A stretch of 64,000 nt of DNA. Origin: Amia ocellicauda (lineage: Eukaryota > Chordata > Actinopteri > Amiiformes > Amiidae). The notes beneath the pieces are model-generated. The model was given only the letters and a program-made list of their open reading frames with translations. It was not told where the DNA came from and ran no database searches. The stretch's first letter is position 1; each line of letters starts with the position of its first letter. Positions 48,257 to 59,669 of the stretch are shown here, piece by piece. The DNA lies in assembly GCF_036373705.1 (NCBI RefSeq), contig NC_089863.1:4237444-4301443 (forward strand), in the 5' to 3' direction. Both the position numbers and the translations under genes were made by a program.

Positions 48257-49694
48257 ATGTTTTGTTTACGTTTGCACGTCCACGTTTTTTCATAAAAAAA
48301 TAAATACTTCAACGCATTGTCGCCGACATAATGAGGTTCAATATATTGTTCATTCAGTTACGATCTGTGAAGCGTTTGATCGTCCCCAGAGTTCAGGTGC
48401 CATCGGACAACTGGACACAAATAAGGACAGAGTCCAGTTTCAAACGGACCTTTGGACGCTGTTCGGTCGATCATTGCACACACGCGCACACATAACAGTC
48501 TCTTTGGCAAGGGCTGTCTTACCGGATGCGATTCTCTACTTTGCTTCCCAAAGTAAAAACGTATTTGAATCGTCTGCAAGTTGCAAAAGGAGCGAGCTTT
48601 TCAACTGAAAACAAGACGAGGGGAAAACATCTGCACTTAGCTGTGCCTCATTTCCGCCCACTCCCCCTTTCTGTGTTGAAAACACAGTGTGTCTCAGTGC
48701 GGGGGCGGTCAGAGACCCCTTCTGCAACTTCTCCACCATCTGCAGCTCTGCATTGGCCAGATGTATCGTGGCTGCAAACTAATGGACGGAAATCCAGTGT
48801 TTCACGCTGTTTTCATACACGCATGTCCAGTATAGCTCTAGTGTGAAGTACACGGTTCTGTGGGCGCTGCAATGGTACACAATCCGATTTCAAACCCAAT
48901 GTGGTCCTCTGTGTGATTTATTTGAAACGTGAAAACGGGAAGGTTGTACGTAACATATGCAAATAATCTTTACACACCACTGTACTGTCGAACTGCAGCC
49001 CATGCAGAATGAGCGATAGACTCCTACAGGAGATGAAGGAGGTTGTAGCTAGAAGTCAAAGCGGGGGGCAGGGGGAAGGGAGGAAGCAATGGAAATAAGA
49101 CCCCAATAGTGCCTCCCGCTATTGACAGAGCAGTTGTGAGGATTATTTAAGATTGAATTGTGGGAGAAAATTTAAATTTCGATTTGTGCATGAGAATTAT
49201 TGCTTTTCATGAATGCAGAAGTTAAAATGGAGCAGTAGTTTCACCCCAGAACTGGGTGCATTACATGTAATATTCAATGGCACGGGCTCTGCCAACATAA
49301 TGCACACACTCCGGTACAGTCTCAGATGAAATCTATTCGTCATGTGTGGGGCAGAGTATTTGATTTATGGAAAGCTTTTGAGATGCAAGTCAGGCTTGGT
49401 GATGAAAATTTGGAAAAGTAACCCCCACTGGTGACAATTGTGCACTACAGCAGGTAGCAACCTTACAGCACCAAAGTCAGCACCCTGCTGAAGCAAGTTA
49501 ATACAACAGTATATTTTCCAAATCAAAGAGGGTACTGATCGACATAAGCCTAGTTGTAAATGCAAAGCTGGCTTTATGCCTATAGTAATGCATATAGGTG
49601 CCACTGAAGGAAACTGATAGACAGGGACTTGTGGATGTGATTGGGGTTCCGCGCACAAGGTAATGCCAGAAAGCACACACAAGACCATTCAGAT
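48157..49694. other. Spacer upstream of the MS4A-like gene and downstream of ZPB copy 2
   Basis: AAT microsatellite at 48194-48250. Missing 5' exons of the MS4A-like gene would be expected here but none could be joined. Nothing else recognised. Confidence 0.5.
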
Positions 49695-49700
49695 TTTATT
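49695..49700 (-). terminator. Polyadenylation signal AATAAA of ZPB copy 2
   Basis: On the - strand AATAAA starts 17 bases after the stop codon (49720-49718). Confidence 0.65.
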
Positions 49701-49717
49701 TGACAAATTTGCTCCAT

Positions 49718-51745
49718 TCACAGTTGGGTCTTCTGCACCACAGGCCACGCTCTCCACACAGCAGCCAGCCCCAGAGCACCAAGCACCAGCACAGTGCAGG
49801 CAACCACTCCCAGCACAGCATAGCTGAAGACCTGGGGCCCTGTGGGGACAGGAGAGGGACAGGCGGCTCACAGAGGCACAGAAAACACAGGGCCAAGCCC
49901 CAGCAGAGTCCAGCTCCCCTCCTCACCTTCACTGGGAGAAGCCCTCCTGTCCACAGCAGGGAGCTCAGCAGCCATCAGGATCACTTCCCCACTGGACACC
50001 ACTGCAGTCTCCCCAGGGGCCCTATGTACTGGGGCCACAGATCTCCCTGCAGGACAGGAGCAGCATTAAAGCAGCCAAGAGCAGGCCCAGTAACAGAAGG
50101 GCATTTCGCCAGTAGGATCTCCCTGTGCTGGCATTGAGACCCATCAATCCCCATCCAGCTACTCACGTATTCTGCGGCTGCACTGAGGGACACAGCTGTC
50201 CGTGGCATTAGGTCGGCACACGGCTGCACTACAGTGGATGAACACCTGGGGGAGCAAGAGATGCAGCTCAATACAAACCCATTCAATCCAGTGAAGCCCA
50301 TTGAGCTCCTCTGACAGGCCCTCACCGTCTCCTTCAGAGGGAGCTGGGAGCCAGCGTCCACAAAAGTAAACATCTGGACCACAAAGCGCTCGTAGTGCGT
50401 TGGGTACAGCAGCCTGGAGGAGCCGCCCACAGGAATCAAGCTGGTCTGGTACGGGTCATCTTTGTACGGACACCTGGAAGGACAACCACACCCGGGTCAA
50501 GAGCTCTGCCAAAACCAGCAGCACAGGCTGGCCAGCAGGAGAGACAGGGCTCCAGTTACCTGTTCACCAGCAGGCTCCACTGGGGCTGGCCGAGAGGGTT
50601 GGAGGTGGACGTTGCCCAGCAGTCTTCCAGGGTCAGGATGATGTTGGGGTCAGTCCTGTTCAGGATGCGAACCTCAACATACACAGGATCCCGCAGGACC
50701 TTGGTCACAGGGTAGTCCACATCCCTGTAGTAGGAGTCATACACGGCTTCTACAGAGGAACAGTAGGAAGCCAACATGCATTGGAAGCCATTCACTGCCA
50801 CGGCCCTGTGGACAGCTGGAAACAGTACCTGTTGCAATCCTGAGCTCCACACTGAGGGGCCCCGGGGCCACGACTGAAGGGGGAGGGGGGGCCGCAGTGT
50901 AGACTACAGCCTCCACAGGAAGCAGCTCACTGCCCGAGTACCTGCACAGGAAGGTCAGCCTGGAGGGAGAAGCAGCCAGCAGTGGATCAGTCAGGACCCT
51001 GACCAAGGGGAAGCGCCACTGGGGGCACAAGGGAGCCACTCACTCATAGAGGCTGTCCCTGGTGATGGAGCCATCAGGCCCCTTCTGAACGTCAAAGGCA
51101 GAGGACATCATGTTCTCATACAGCAGGTCTCCCCCCTCAGCCTGGAACACCAATCACAGCCCACATTAGACACCAGACAGGGGGCACAGCAGGCAGCAGC
51201 TCCACACAGGGCTGCGATGCTCCTGGCAGTGCTGGGAGAGGCTCACCTTCAGGATGCTGCCGCAGGCACTGACTGGGAACTGGAACTTGGCAAAGCCAGC
51301 AGTGGTGCCGACAGGACTGCAGGGGGCGCTCTGACCCCCCAGCAGGCTGACGGTATCGAGGCTCAGCGGAGGGGTGGTGACGTCCCTGGGCACCACAACC
51401 ACGAACTGCCCATCCGTGGTGCACTGCACCGTCACTGCAGGGAGAGGGCAGTATTGTAGCCAGGATTCAATCACACCAAGAGCACGACCTGCAGATCTGC
51501 AGCTGTGTTTCACTGGCGACCCTCTCACCGTCACTGCTGTAGTAACAGCGCTGTCTGGCCCTCGGATCAAAGCAGCAGTCACTCGCCTCACAGTCCGCGC
51601 TACTGACCGCCGGGTCTCCACACGCCATCTTCTCAGCCTCACTGACCTGACATTTCTGAACCTGGGCTAAAGACACACCAATGGCTGCTGCCAGCAGCAC
51701 AGAGACACAAACCCAGACCCGCACATTGATCCCACACTTCTCCAT
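49718..51745 (-). CDS. Egg-coat ZP protein, ZPB/ZP4 type (trefoil + ZP), copy 2
   Basis: Exons: 51745-51529, 51434-51247, 51141-51044, 50959-50829, 50749-50560, 50473-50326, 50245-50167, 50046-49927 and 49839-49718. Nine exons with phases identical to copy 1; the frame closes (430 aa). Signal peptide about 1-27 (CVSVLLAAAIGVSLA), trefoil (CQVSEAEKMACGD, DCEASDCCFDPRARQRCYY), ZP module (VQCTTDGQFVVVVP, SACGSILK, TLEDCWATSTSNPLG, FIHCSAAVCRPNATDSC), a basic site near CSRRIRE that could be a furin-type cleavage point, then a membrane anchor (YAVLGVVACTVLVLGALGLA). Exon 5 is identical in protein to copy 1, while exons 3 and 7-9 differ clearly. It faces the intact ZP3-like gene head-to-head, with 1.04 kb between start codons. 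It appears functional. Confidence 0.93.
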
Positions 51746-51789
51746 CTCAAAACACTACAAACGAAGTAGCGAGAAACGGCGCTCAGCTC

Positions 51790-51832
51790 CTTAAATACCT
51801 CCGAGCCCTGATTGGCGGAGGGCAGCGATTGG
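51790..51832 (-). promoter_or_regulatory. Core promoter of ZPB copy 2
   Basis: Reading the - strand: CCAAT at 51832-51828 and 51815-51811, then TATTTAAG at 51797-51790, about 45 bases before the ATG at 51745. Same layout as copy 1. Confidence 0.65.
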
Positions 51833-52697
51833 ACAGATCCGAATTGGGGCTAAACATTAAATCAATGAATCGATCAATTTATGTTTATCAGAATAGTGCC
51901 ATTGTCAAGGAAGAGCGATTTAGAGATTGATACGATTAATGCAAGGTGTGTAAATAAATAACTAACCCACTAGACACGAAGGAGAGAATAAAAACTGGCC
52001 CTGAAGCAGATCATGAAAGTCAACTTCATTGTTTTTATTAAGGGCTGATTACTGATTGCATTAATTAATGCAGAGTCCTAAAAATCGCACCATGTTCGTG
52101 TCATGTGTCTTAACGAGCTCCTCTGTATGAGGGTGCCAGTGAAATGACAGTGGCGGGGCTGTCTCACCCTGCTGTGTGTTGATGTGTGACGTGTTCCTGG
52201 GAAACACCCTACCGGTGCGTTTATTCACTGTAGTGGAAAATATCAATTTGACAGGCAGCTGATGTCTCTAAATTAAATAATAACAATACAGCCCCATTTC
52301 GAAGCAGACGACCAAGTTACTTTAACTGCGATGTATTCAATTGGATAATAGTGGCCGTGGTAGTGCAGGTGCACTCCACTAATAACCCCAGGGAGCACGG
52401 ACATCTGAACGAAATCAACCCAGTACATTGCAGTCATAATGAAAATATTGCTAACATGATTCTTTGAAATATAATACAATCAGGAAGCCTCCTTGACAAA
52501 TTACTTTGTTAAAGCCTCCTTGTGATTATTTAATAAAACGAATAATAATCATAATAATAATCTGTATATTTTGATCACTCTGTGTCCCTGTCTGTCGTTG
52601 TCCTGCGACTGGCCGTGTCGGGGCGCATTCCCACGCCGGGCCGGACCTGTTCACACTGACCACTCCGGGCTGGTCTCTGATTGGCTCCCAGTGGCGG

Positions 52698-52710
52698 CAC
52701 CTGTATAAAT
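52698..52710 (+). promoter_or_regulatory. E-box plus TATA box of the intact ZP3-like gene
   Basis: CACCTG (52698-52703) abuts TATAAAT (52704-52710), about 80 bases before the start codon. A second E-box CAGGTG is near 52727. E-boxes of this CANNTG type near the TATA box are the known binding sites of the oocyte factor FIGLA in vertebrate ZP genes. That it acts here is inference. Confidence 0.6.
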
Positions 52711-52789
52711 AGGCAGAGGCGCCACAGGTGAGTATTGCACTTGTCAGCTTTGAAACCGTCTTGCTGGGGTTAAAGCAACAGAGCCAATC

Positions 52790-55119
52790 ATGGGAGTCTT
52801 CGGTAGCACGCTTTATTGGCAAGTGGGCTTGCTGTTTCTGTTTGCGGCTGCGCAGTGTCGGCTGAGTGTTAAAGGCAAGGAGAGCCACCCCCTGAAGCAC
52901 CGCTCTAAAGCGGGGTCCCCCGGTCTGCGCTCCTCCGGGTCCGGCCGTGGCTACTATGCGCTCCCAGGTCAGAGCCGGGCTGGCGCCGTGACGCAGACCG
53001 TCTTTCTCCGGTGCCTAGAGGCCACCGTGGAGATCACCGTGCTCGCCGACCTCTACGCTGTGGGCACGGCCATCAGCGGCTCCGACCTGCGGCTGGGGCC
53101 CCCCGCCGCCCCGGGCTCCTGCACCGTCGCCTCCCCCGGGGGCGAGTCGTTCGTGATCACCGCCGAGCTGCAGGACTGCGGGAGCGAGCTGTCGGTAGGC
53201 GCTGCCCTTCACAGTATAGTGAAGTATAGCGCTATAGTGCTCTGGGTCCCGTTCTGTGCAGGTGGTGCCCTGCTTTAGTTATGCTGGAATACAACATGCT
53301 GGGTCTCAACGCTTAGTAACTTAAACGGTTTTATGTATATACAGCTTAACCCTGTATTGGCGTTGATCGTCGCTACATGGAGTAGTTGAGTCTAGAATCT
53401 CTTCGGTGCAAATCCTTCATTGAGATTTTAAAACCCCTCCTGCCAGTAGGGTGTGCTTCAATGCTGTACAGTGATCTAAATTGTCATGGTCTCCGAACTG
53501 TAACTATAATATGCAATGCAAAACTCGTGTTAACCTAACCCATTGAAATTAAATCACCCCTTTCTCTGGTTGCCCCAGTTCACCGAGGACTTGCTGGTGT
53601 ACTCCAACACCCTGTTCTACATGCCGCCCGCCTCCCCCGGCGGCATCATCCGGATGAACAGCGCCCTCATCCCGCTCGAGTGCCACTATAACCGGTAGGT
53701 GAGCGTGAGGTATGAATGCATTCATTTTTAAACTGCAATGCATGTTTTCTTTGTTGTAGGGGGAAGATTAAGTTCTACAGTGTAGCTTTAAAATCTGTGG
53801 GATATTTGTTACCAAGGTGCCAGTTCTGTTATGTAGAAAATTTGCATTTTTGGGTGATCTGAATTCCCCAGACTTGAGCTCATGGAGTCCTTGGTTATAG
53901 GCTGTAAATGCTGATTGGGGGGGGGGGGTGGATACCTCTGTCCTGCAGGATGGCCAATGTTAGCAGTGATCCCATAAAACCCACCTGGGTCCCTTTTACC
54001 TCCACCCGCTCTGCTGAAGATGTCCTGGATTTCTCCCTGCAGCTCATGACTGGTACCCCCTCACACATTCACTCCAGTTGCCCTGTGCTTTGCTGCAATG
54101 CTGCCTGTGACTTGGGGCCTGTGTGGTCAATGCTGGCACTCTCTCCCTGCAGATGACTGGAGCTCCCAGAGGCCCTCCAACATCTTTTACCTGGGGGATA
54201 TCCTGAACCTCGAGGCCTCCGTCAACCTGACGGGCCACCTGCCCCTGCGGCTGTTTGTGGACCGCTGTGTGGCCACCCTGGAGCCAAACCAGACTTCCTC
54301 CCCTAGCTATGCCTTCATTGAGAACCATGGGTGAGGCTCCCCCCTGACCATCTTGGAGCAAGTGTGTGCTTCTGTCAGTCTCCCTAGACTAGGACCACTC
54401 CGACTGCCCTCCACCCCAATGTCATGGTGACCCCAGGGCCCCTGCCCAGTAGACACTCCCTGCTGTCCCTGCAGGTGCTTCGTGGAATCCAAGGCCACCG
54501 GCTCCAGCTCGCGCTTCCTGCTGCGGCTCCAGGATTCTCGTCTCCGCATGCAGCTGGAGGCCTTCCGCTTCCACCAGGAAGCCCGCAGCTCCGTGAGTCC
54601 CTGTGCTCTCCTCTGGGCTGTGAGTGTCCCTGCCTGCCCACGCTCATGTGCTGTCCTGTCCCTTGGTCTCCCTCCTTTAGCTCTACATCACCTGCCACCT
54701 GACTGTGGCACTTGCCTCCCAGAGCAATGCCCAGAACAAGGCCTGCTCCTTTGTGCAGAGGTGAGGGGGTGGTCTACCGGGGGGTGAAGCTGGTGCAACT
54801 CCTAAATGCTTCCCACCCCCCCTCTGTTCAACAATCCTGTCCTCCTCCCCCAGGTGGCAGTCTGTGGACGGCAGTGACCAGGTTTGCAGCTGCTGTGACT
54901 CCAGCTGTGACCCTGCCTCCAGGACCCGGGGCTCGAGGCGCTGGAGCAGAGGGGCCCCATCTTCAGATTCGGGTGAGTAGGGGTTCAGTGTATATTGAAC
55001 TCTTAAACCTTGTGCTGCTCTGAGGTGGACCCCACATGGAGCATAAAACCCTACCTGTCTCTTCAGGGCTGGTCCAGGAGGCAGATGCCACTCTGGGCCC
55101 GTTCTTTATCATGGGCTGA
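52790..55119 (+). CDS. zp3: ZP3-like egg-coat glycoprotein, intact copy
   Basis: Exons: 52790-53194, 53579-53694, 53949-54052, 54153-54330, 54475-54592, 54681-54760, 54854-54972 and 55067-55119. All GT-AG and the frame closes (390 aa). Start ATG 52790 follows a good TATA box and begins a signal peptide (about 1-23, [10 protein letters not shown]). ZP-N runs from [15 protein letters not shown]; then [80 protein letters not shown] and the ZP3-specific cysteine cluster [11 protein letters not shown] basic stretch ([10 protein letters not shown]) is the likely cleavage site. The tail (about 24 residues, ending GPFFIMG) has no membrane anchor, as in fish ZP3. Known role: core subunit that co-polymerises with ZPB/ZP4-type proteins into the egg envelope. 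The head-to-head neighbour is such a partner. Confidence 0.94.
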
Positions 55120-55397
55120 GCTCAACCAGTAGCTGCCTTCTTGGAAGGTGGGGTGAGTGACCCATTTTAACTGGACCCCAGTGCTACACACGAGTTGGTC
55201 CAGGGGTGGGGCTCCCTGTCCTGACTTGCCTAATTTTAATCTGTATTGGGCTTCCTGCTCTCCCAGGAAGCTGAATCCAATGGTGACTGAACTAACACCC
55301 ACCTCTCTCACTCTTCCTGCAGGGAGCCCTGGGCCACGGCCCTGTCTGTGGGTTGGGGACTCATCCTGTACAAATGCACTCTCTCTTTTAACTTGAG

Positions 55398-55403
55398 AAT
55401 AAA
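55398..55403 (+). terminator. Polyadenylation signal AATAAA of the intact ZP3-like gene
   Basis: AATAAA 279 bases after the stop codon, within GAGAATAAAGAGTC. Intron-free sequence from the stop to here. Confidence 0.6.
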
Positions 55404-56033
55404 GAGTCAAAGCAATTAAGTGTTTGGTCTTCCCTTCACTCAGACTTGAGGCCCACGGGGTGGGAGCGGTGCTGTGGTAGTGTCCACTGGGTCTAAATGG
55501 TTAAACTGGCTTCAGTTTCAGGGGAGCATACAGGTGTGACTCCCACCTGTAGATATTTACATACCCTGCTTCACTGTTTTAAAACTTTTTGTAGAGATTC
55601 ACACTTGCCCCTGAATTCTCTCTGGTGAAGATGCAGTTTTAGAGCAACCTTTTTAAAAAATAAATAAATAAAAAAATTGTTAGGTGCACAAAGTGTTCCA
55701 AAATGTTTATTGTAATTTTGTGGTTCTACACACAATCCCGTAACCTTGCACTGCTCCTACTCAATGTAGGTTTATTATGTTCCATCCCATAATTAACCAG
55801 AGTACTTTAAACCTCTATATGGCTTCATTCTATAGTTGGTAAACATTGAATGTATGTTAAGTGTGATTAAAATTTAATTCTGTACAAATGTAAAGACAAA
55901 TCTAATTTTTGTCCAAATAAAAGCTGAAAATGTCCCTGCCACCATCTTGAAAATCTAGTCAAACTGAGGCCCTGGCGTTTCCTGCTTAGTTGATTTAAAC
56001 ACCGTGAAATGTTCCAGCTCGCCCCCTCCTTGT
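55404..56033. other. Spacer between the ZP3-like and PLAC8-like genes
   Basis: No exon. Probably holds the 3' UTR of the PLAC8-like gene on the - strand (AATAAA as the reverse complement of 55706-55711). Confidence 0.5.
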
Positions 56034-57961
56034 CTAATACTGGGGTACAGCGGCGTAGGCGGTGGTCGTAGTTTGGACGTTGACTGGTTTGCCCCTGTTC
56101 TTGATCTCTCTGGCCATTTGGCAAAAGACACAGCAGTGGCAGAAGCACAGTGCAATGGCATCAACCAGGATGGAGCCCTGCCAAGGGGAAAGAGGGGAGT
56201 TAAGGGGTTGTGGGGGGGGATAGGGGAAATGTTTGTGTAGGTTGTGGAGAAATGAGTAGAGGGGGACTGGGGTTGTTGGTGGAGGTGGGGTTGGGGGGCT
56301 GTTCATGAGTCGCAATGCTTACGGGGATGCCGTATCTCTCCCGAATGCCCGTCCTCATGGCCACTGGTGCGATCCCAGGGCACAGACATGGCAGGCAGCA
56401 GCACTCCCCCATCTCCGAGGCAGTCTGACACTCCAGACAGGGCAGGCAGAAAAGTCCATAGCAACCTGGGTGGGTTACACGATTAACTTGGACCAGTCCT
56501 TGTTGTCCCGACTTTATGCTCTTTAAACACTGACAATCTATTCTATACACTATATATGAAAAACATTAGATTTTGTAGGATTTGTGCAGCACTAATCATA
56601 TCAGAACTGATATTGTAGTGATCCTGAAGCTTTAGTAAGGTGTCTCGGCCTTTAAGTGATGCATTAAGGTTGCTGCACTGTGGTGTGGGAGACTGGAGTT
56701 TGAATCTCACTATGGCTGGAAACCCTCAGGATGTTACATTTGTCTTAGCAGTGTGATGGAAAAGTAGTGCGAGGGTGTGCTGTAATTACTGGGAGGTAGT
56801 GTATCAATCCCGAGGCCTTCCGATGTGGCTAAAAACCCCTGGGATGTTACACAGGTGGTAGTAGTGGGATTGTTACAATATCATTGAGAGGTGTTGGAAT
56901 CAAACACATTAAATGTTTGGGAAGGATGGTGCCAGATACTGCACTGCTCTGGTGGAGATATTCTCAATGCAAAGATTTAAATTCAAAGATATATTTTGAA
57001 ATCTAAATGTAAACCTAAAAATATATATACAGATACTGTGAGAAGAATTTGTTTGTCAAGTTCAACACAGGTCTTCCTGCTAGCGCACTTTATCAGATTC
57101 CCTTTCTGAAATGTGGAGGCCAGAGATGGTGTGGTTAAGAGTAGTTTACCACACGCTTTGTTACTGGTGCTGAAGGAGCAAACTACGTGCTCCCTGTACT
57201 GCAACAGGAAACGCATGTCTAATGAATGTGACTCTGTGGGGTCGGTTTGTGGTTTGTGTGTGTGGGTTTTTGTTGATCTCAGTTTTAAAGGAGAAGGAAC
57301 CAGACCAGCACAAAAAGCCGATTACCCCTCCAGCCATAGAAAACAAATGTGAAATCCTGTGAATGTATTTTTGGGGGGAGGATAACCTGAATAAACCACC
57401 TGAAAACTCCCAGATTGTGCAGACAAGGGACCATGCACATGTAATATTTCTGCATTCCTAACTGCTACTACTTATATACTAATAATCCCATTGGAAGAGT
57501 AACTAACATGGTTTGATGGATGAAACACTAAATACGAAAACACTACTACTCTACACTACTTTACTACTGCATCCCAGACACCACACGCAGACTGGCAGAC
57601 CCACATCAAGGATAGACTATAAAATGAGCATCATAATAATAGCGTAGATATATCCTAGTACCTGTAAACATATATATGTATGTGAAAACCTGGACTGGAC
57701 TGTGTCTCTGCAGGACCAGGGCTGAGACCCTGCTGGATTGGACTGTGTCTCTGCAGGACCATGGCACTGAAATCACACTACTTTCTGAGCACTCTCCCTA
57801 GAAGCCACTTGGAGACTGGATGCATATGTGGACTCACAGATGCCCATGTCGTCACAGCAGTTACAGATCCCCGTGGTCCATTTATTGCTCCTCTGGATGC
57901 TGGTCACCTGCTGCACCACCACTGATTGTGGCTGTGACATCATTATCCTTGGTGCTGCCAT
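56034..57961 (-). CDS. PLAC8/onzin-cornifelin-like cysteine-rich protein
   Basis: Exons: 57961-57838, 56465-56323 and 56177-56034. GT-AG borders, the frame closes, 136 aa, close to the usual PLAC8-family size. The N-terminal part is Gln/Val-rich; then come NKWTTGICNCCDDMGIC, CYGLFCLPCLECQTA, EMGECCCLPCLCPG, MRTGIRERYGI and CFCHCCVFCQMAREIKNRG. This cysteine pattern and the R-x-x-IRERY-x-I and FCQMAREI motifs define the PLAC8 family (zebrafish ponzr proteins, cornifelin). Family members are small, membrane-associated or cytosolic, with roles in differentiation, kidney and epithelial development. The specific role here is unknown. An untranslated 5' exon may exist further right. The gene is unrelated to the neighbouring ZP cluster by sequence. 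Confidence 0.9.
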
Positions 57962-58239
57962 GGAACCCCTGAAGGCAGCAGACAGACACAGAATCACTTC
58001 AGGACCACAAAGAAGTGACCTGACCATTTCCAAACATCTGGTTATACTACTACTACTACTACTACTACTAAGAAGAAGAAGAAGAAGAATTAATAATGTT
58101 GGTTTGTTAGTAGTACTAGTAAAAATCATTGTGGTTTATTATTTAATATTATGATGATGATGATAATAATCAATCCATATATTCCCAATGACGGTTCATG
58201 CAGTTCTGGTCACGCTGAGATGGAGCCCTATGGCAAGCC

Positions 58240-58650
58240 AAATTATCATTTAGAGATATCTGTAAATGCATTTAAAGATATCTTCAAATATCTCAAGATA
58301 TCTGCAAATCATTTAGAGATATCTTCAGATATCTTCCTGTTCATTTAGAGATATCTGCAAATCATTTCAAGATATCTTCAAATGACTTCCTGTATTTTGG
58401 ATGAGATTATCACTTCCTGTTTCCTTATTCAGTTACATAGAAATTAATGAACAAGTTAACAGGAAGTGATAATCTTGGGCTACATACAGGAAGTCATTTG
58501 AAAATATCTCTAAATGATTTGAAGATATCGCTAAGTGATTTGCATATTTCTTTAAATGATTTAGAGATATCTTTAAATATTTTAAGATATCCGGAATTTA
58601 TTTGAAGATATCTTGAAATATTTGCAGATATCTTTAAATGATTTAGAGCC
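58240..58650. repeat. Long palindrome made of GATATC-containing short repeats
   Basis: The left arm (about 58245-58425) ends CAAATGACTTCCTGTATTTT...GATTATCACTTCCTGTT. The right arm begins AACAGGAAGTGATAATC...TACAGGAAGTCATTTG (from about 58458). Each arm consists of degenerate 16-20 base units of the form ATCATTTAGAGATATCTTCA, each itself centred on GATATC. No coding capacity. Likely a foldback or MITE-type element. Confidence 0.8.
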
Positions 58651-59669
58651 CAGCACCAAGAAACACTGCAAGATATGAGATGCACCATTATTATTATTAT
58701 GATTATTATTATGATTATTATTTTTTATTTTTTTCTAGTCCTAAAGTATTGACTTGTTTCGGTGTAAAAGTTAGCAATAGACTGCATCAGTTTCAGATTA
58801 ATTTGATCTGCTCTGGATTAATTTGATCACGAGTCTCATACTACCTTGTACGGTGGCTCGTTGAGGACATGAGAAAAAAGCCCCTGTGGTTATCTCGTGA
58901 TCACGACATAACGTTATCTCTCACTGTCAGAGAAAACGGAAGTGTTTCCATGAGAAAATGCTGAGACTGGGGCAGTGGTGTGTCAACACATTCGGGTTTA
59001 TTTTCAACAGGGCTAATGCAGACAGAAATTGTTTAATGCCTTTCAATAATTTAAGAACTGTATACCTGCTTGAAATTATATATTTTAAGCCTTCATCTGT
59101 GTACACTTACTGAGGTCCGCATACATTGACCGAGTGGTCTGAATCACCGCTCAGTGGTCCCTTTTGAGACGCATGACATTGATTGTGTATGGCTTTATAC
59201 AGTTTTAATTGTTACATAGGTAGCGGCAGTCACTGTAAATTTTTCACTTTGATTACTTTGATTAAATACACCTATATCACATTAGCACGTTTTAATTTGT
59301 GTTCTCCCCCTCCAGTCCCTATGCAGTTCGATGTTATAATTTAATAATTTAATAGACTATTTAAAGAACCTGTGTCGCCAGGGGGTGAACACTCTTTTGA
59401 TCACGATATAACCAGAGGGCCTTTTTTTTCCCATGTACTCAACGAGGCACGGAAAGGAAAAGTGAAAAAATAGTACAATGACACGAAACTTGCAGCCAAA
59501 CGAAAATTCCGTTGGAAAAATAACCACATATGCTAATATTATCATAATTACGATTAATGATCATTATCATTATAATGTTCACAATTATACTTTTATTAAA
59601 AATATATTTTTTGTTTTGACACAAGTTGGTCTCTTAATATTTCCTCCCACCACGTGGCTTGACCCTCGC

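Noticed and set aside
57773-58129. 118-codon - strand frame starting upstream of the PLAC8-like ATG
   Set aside because: Upstream part is repetitive (Ile/Leu and Ser runs from microsatellites); the ATG at 57961 gives a normal PLAC8 N-terminus.
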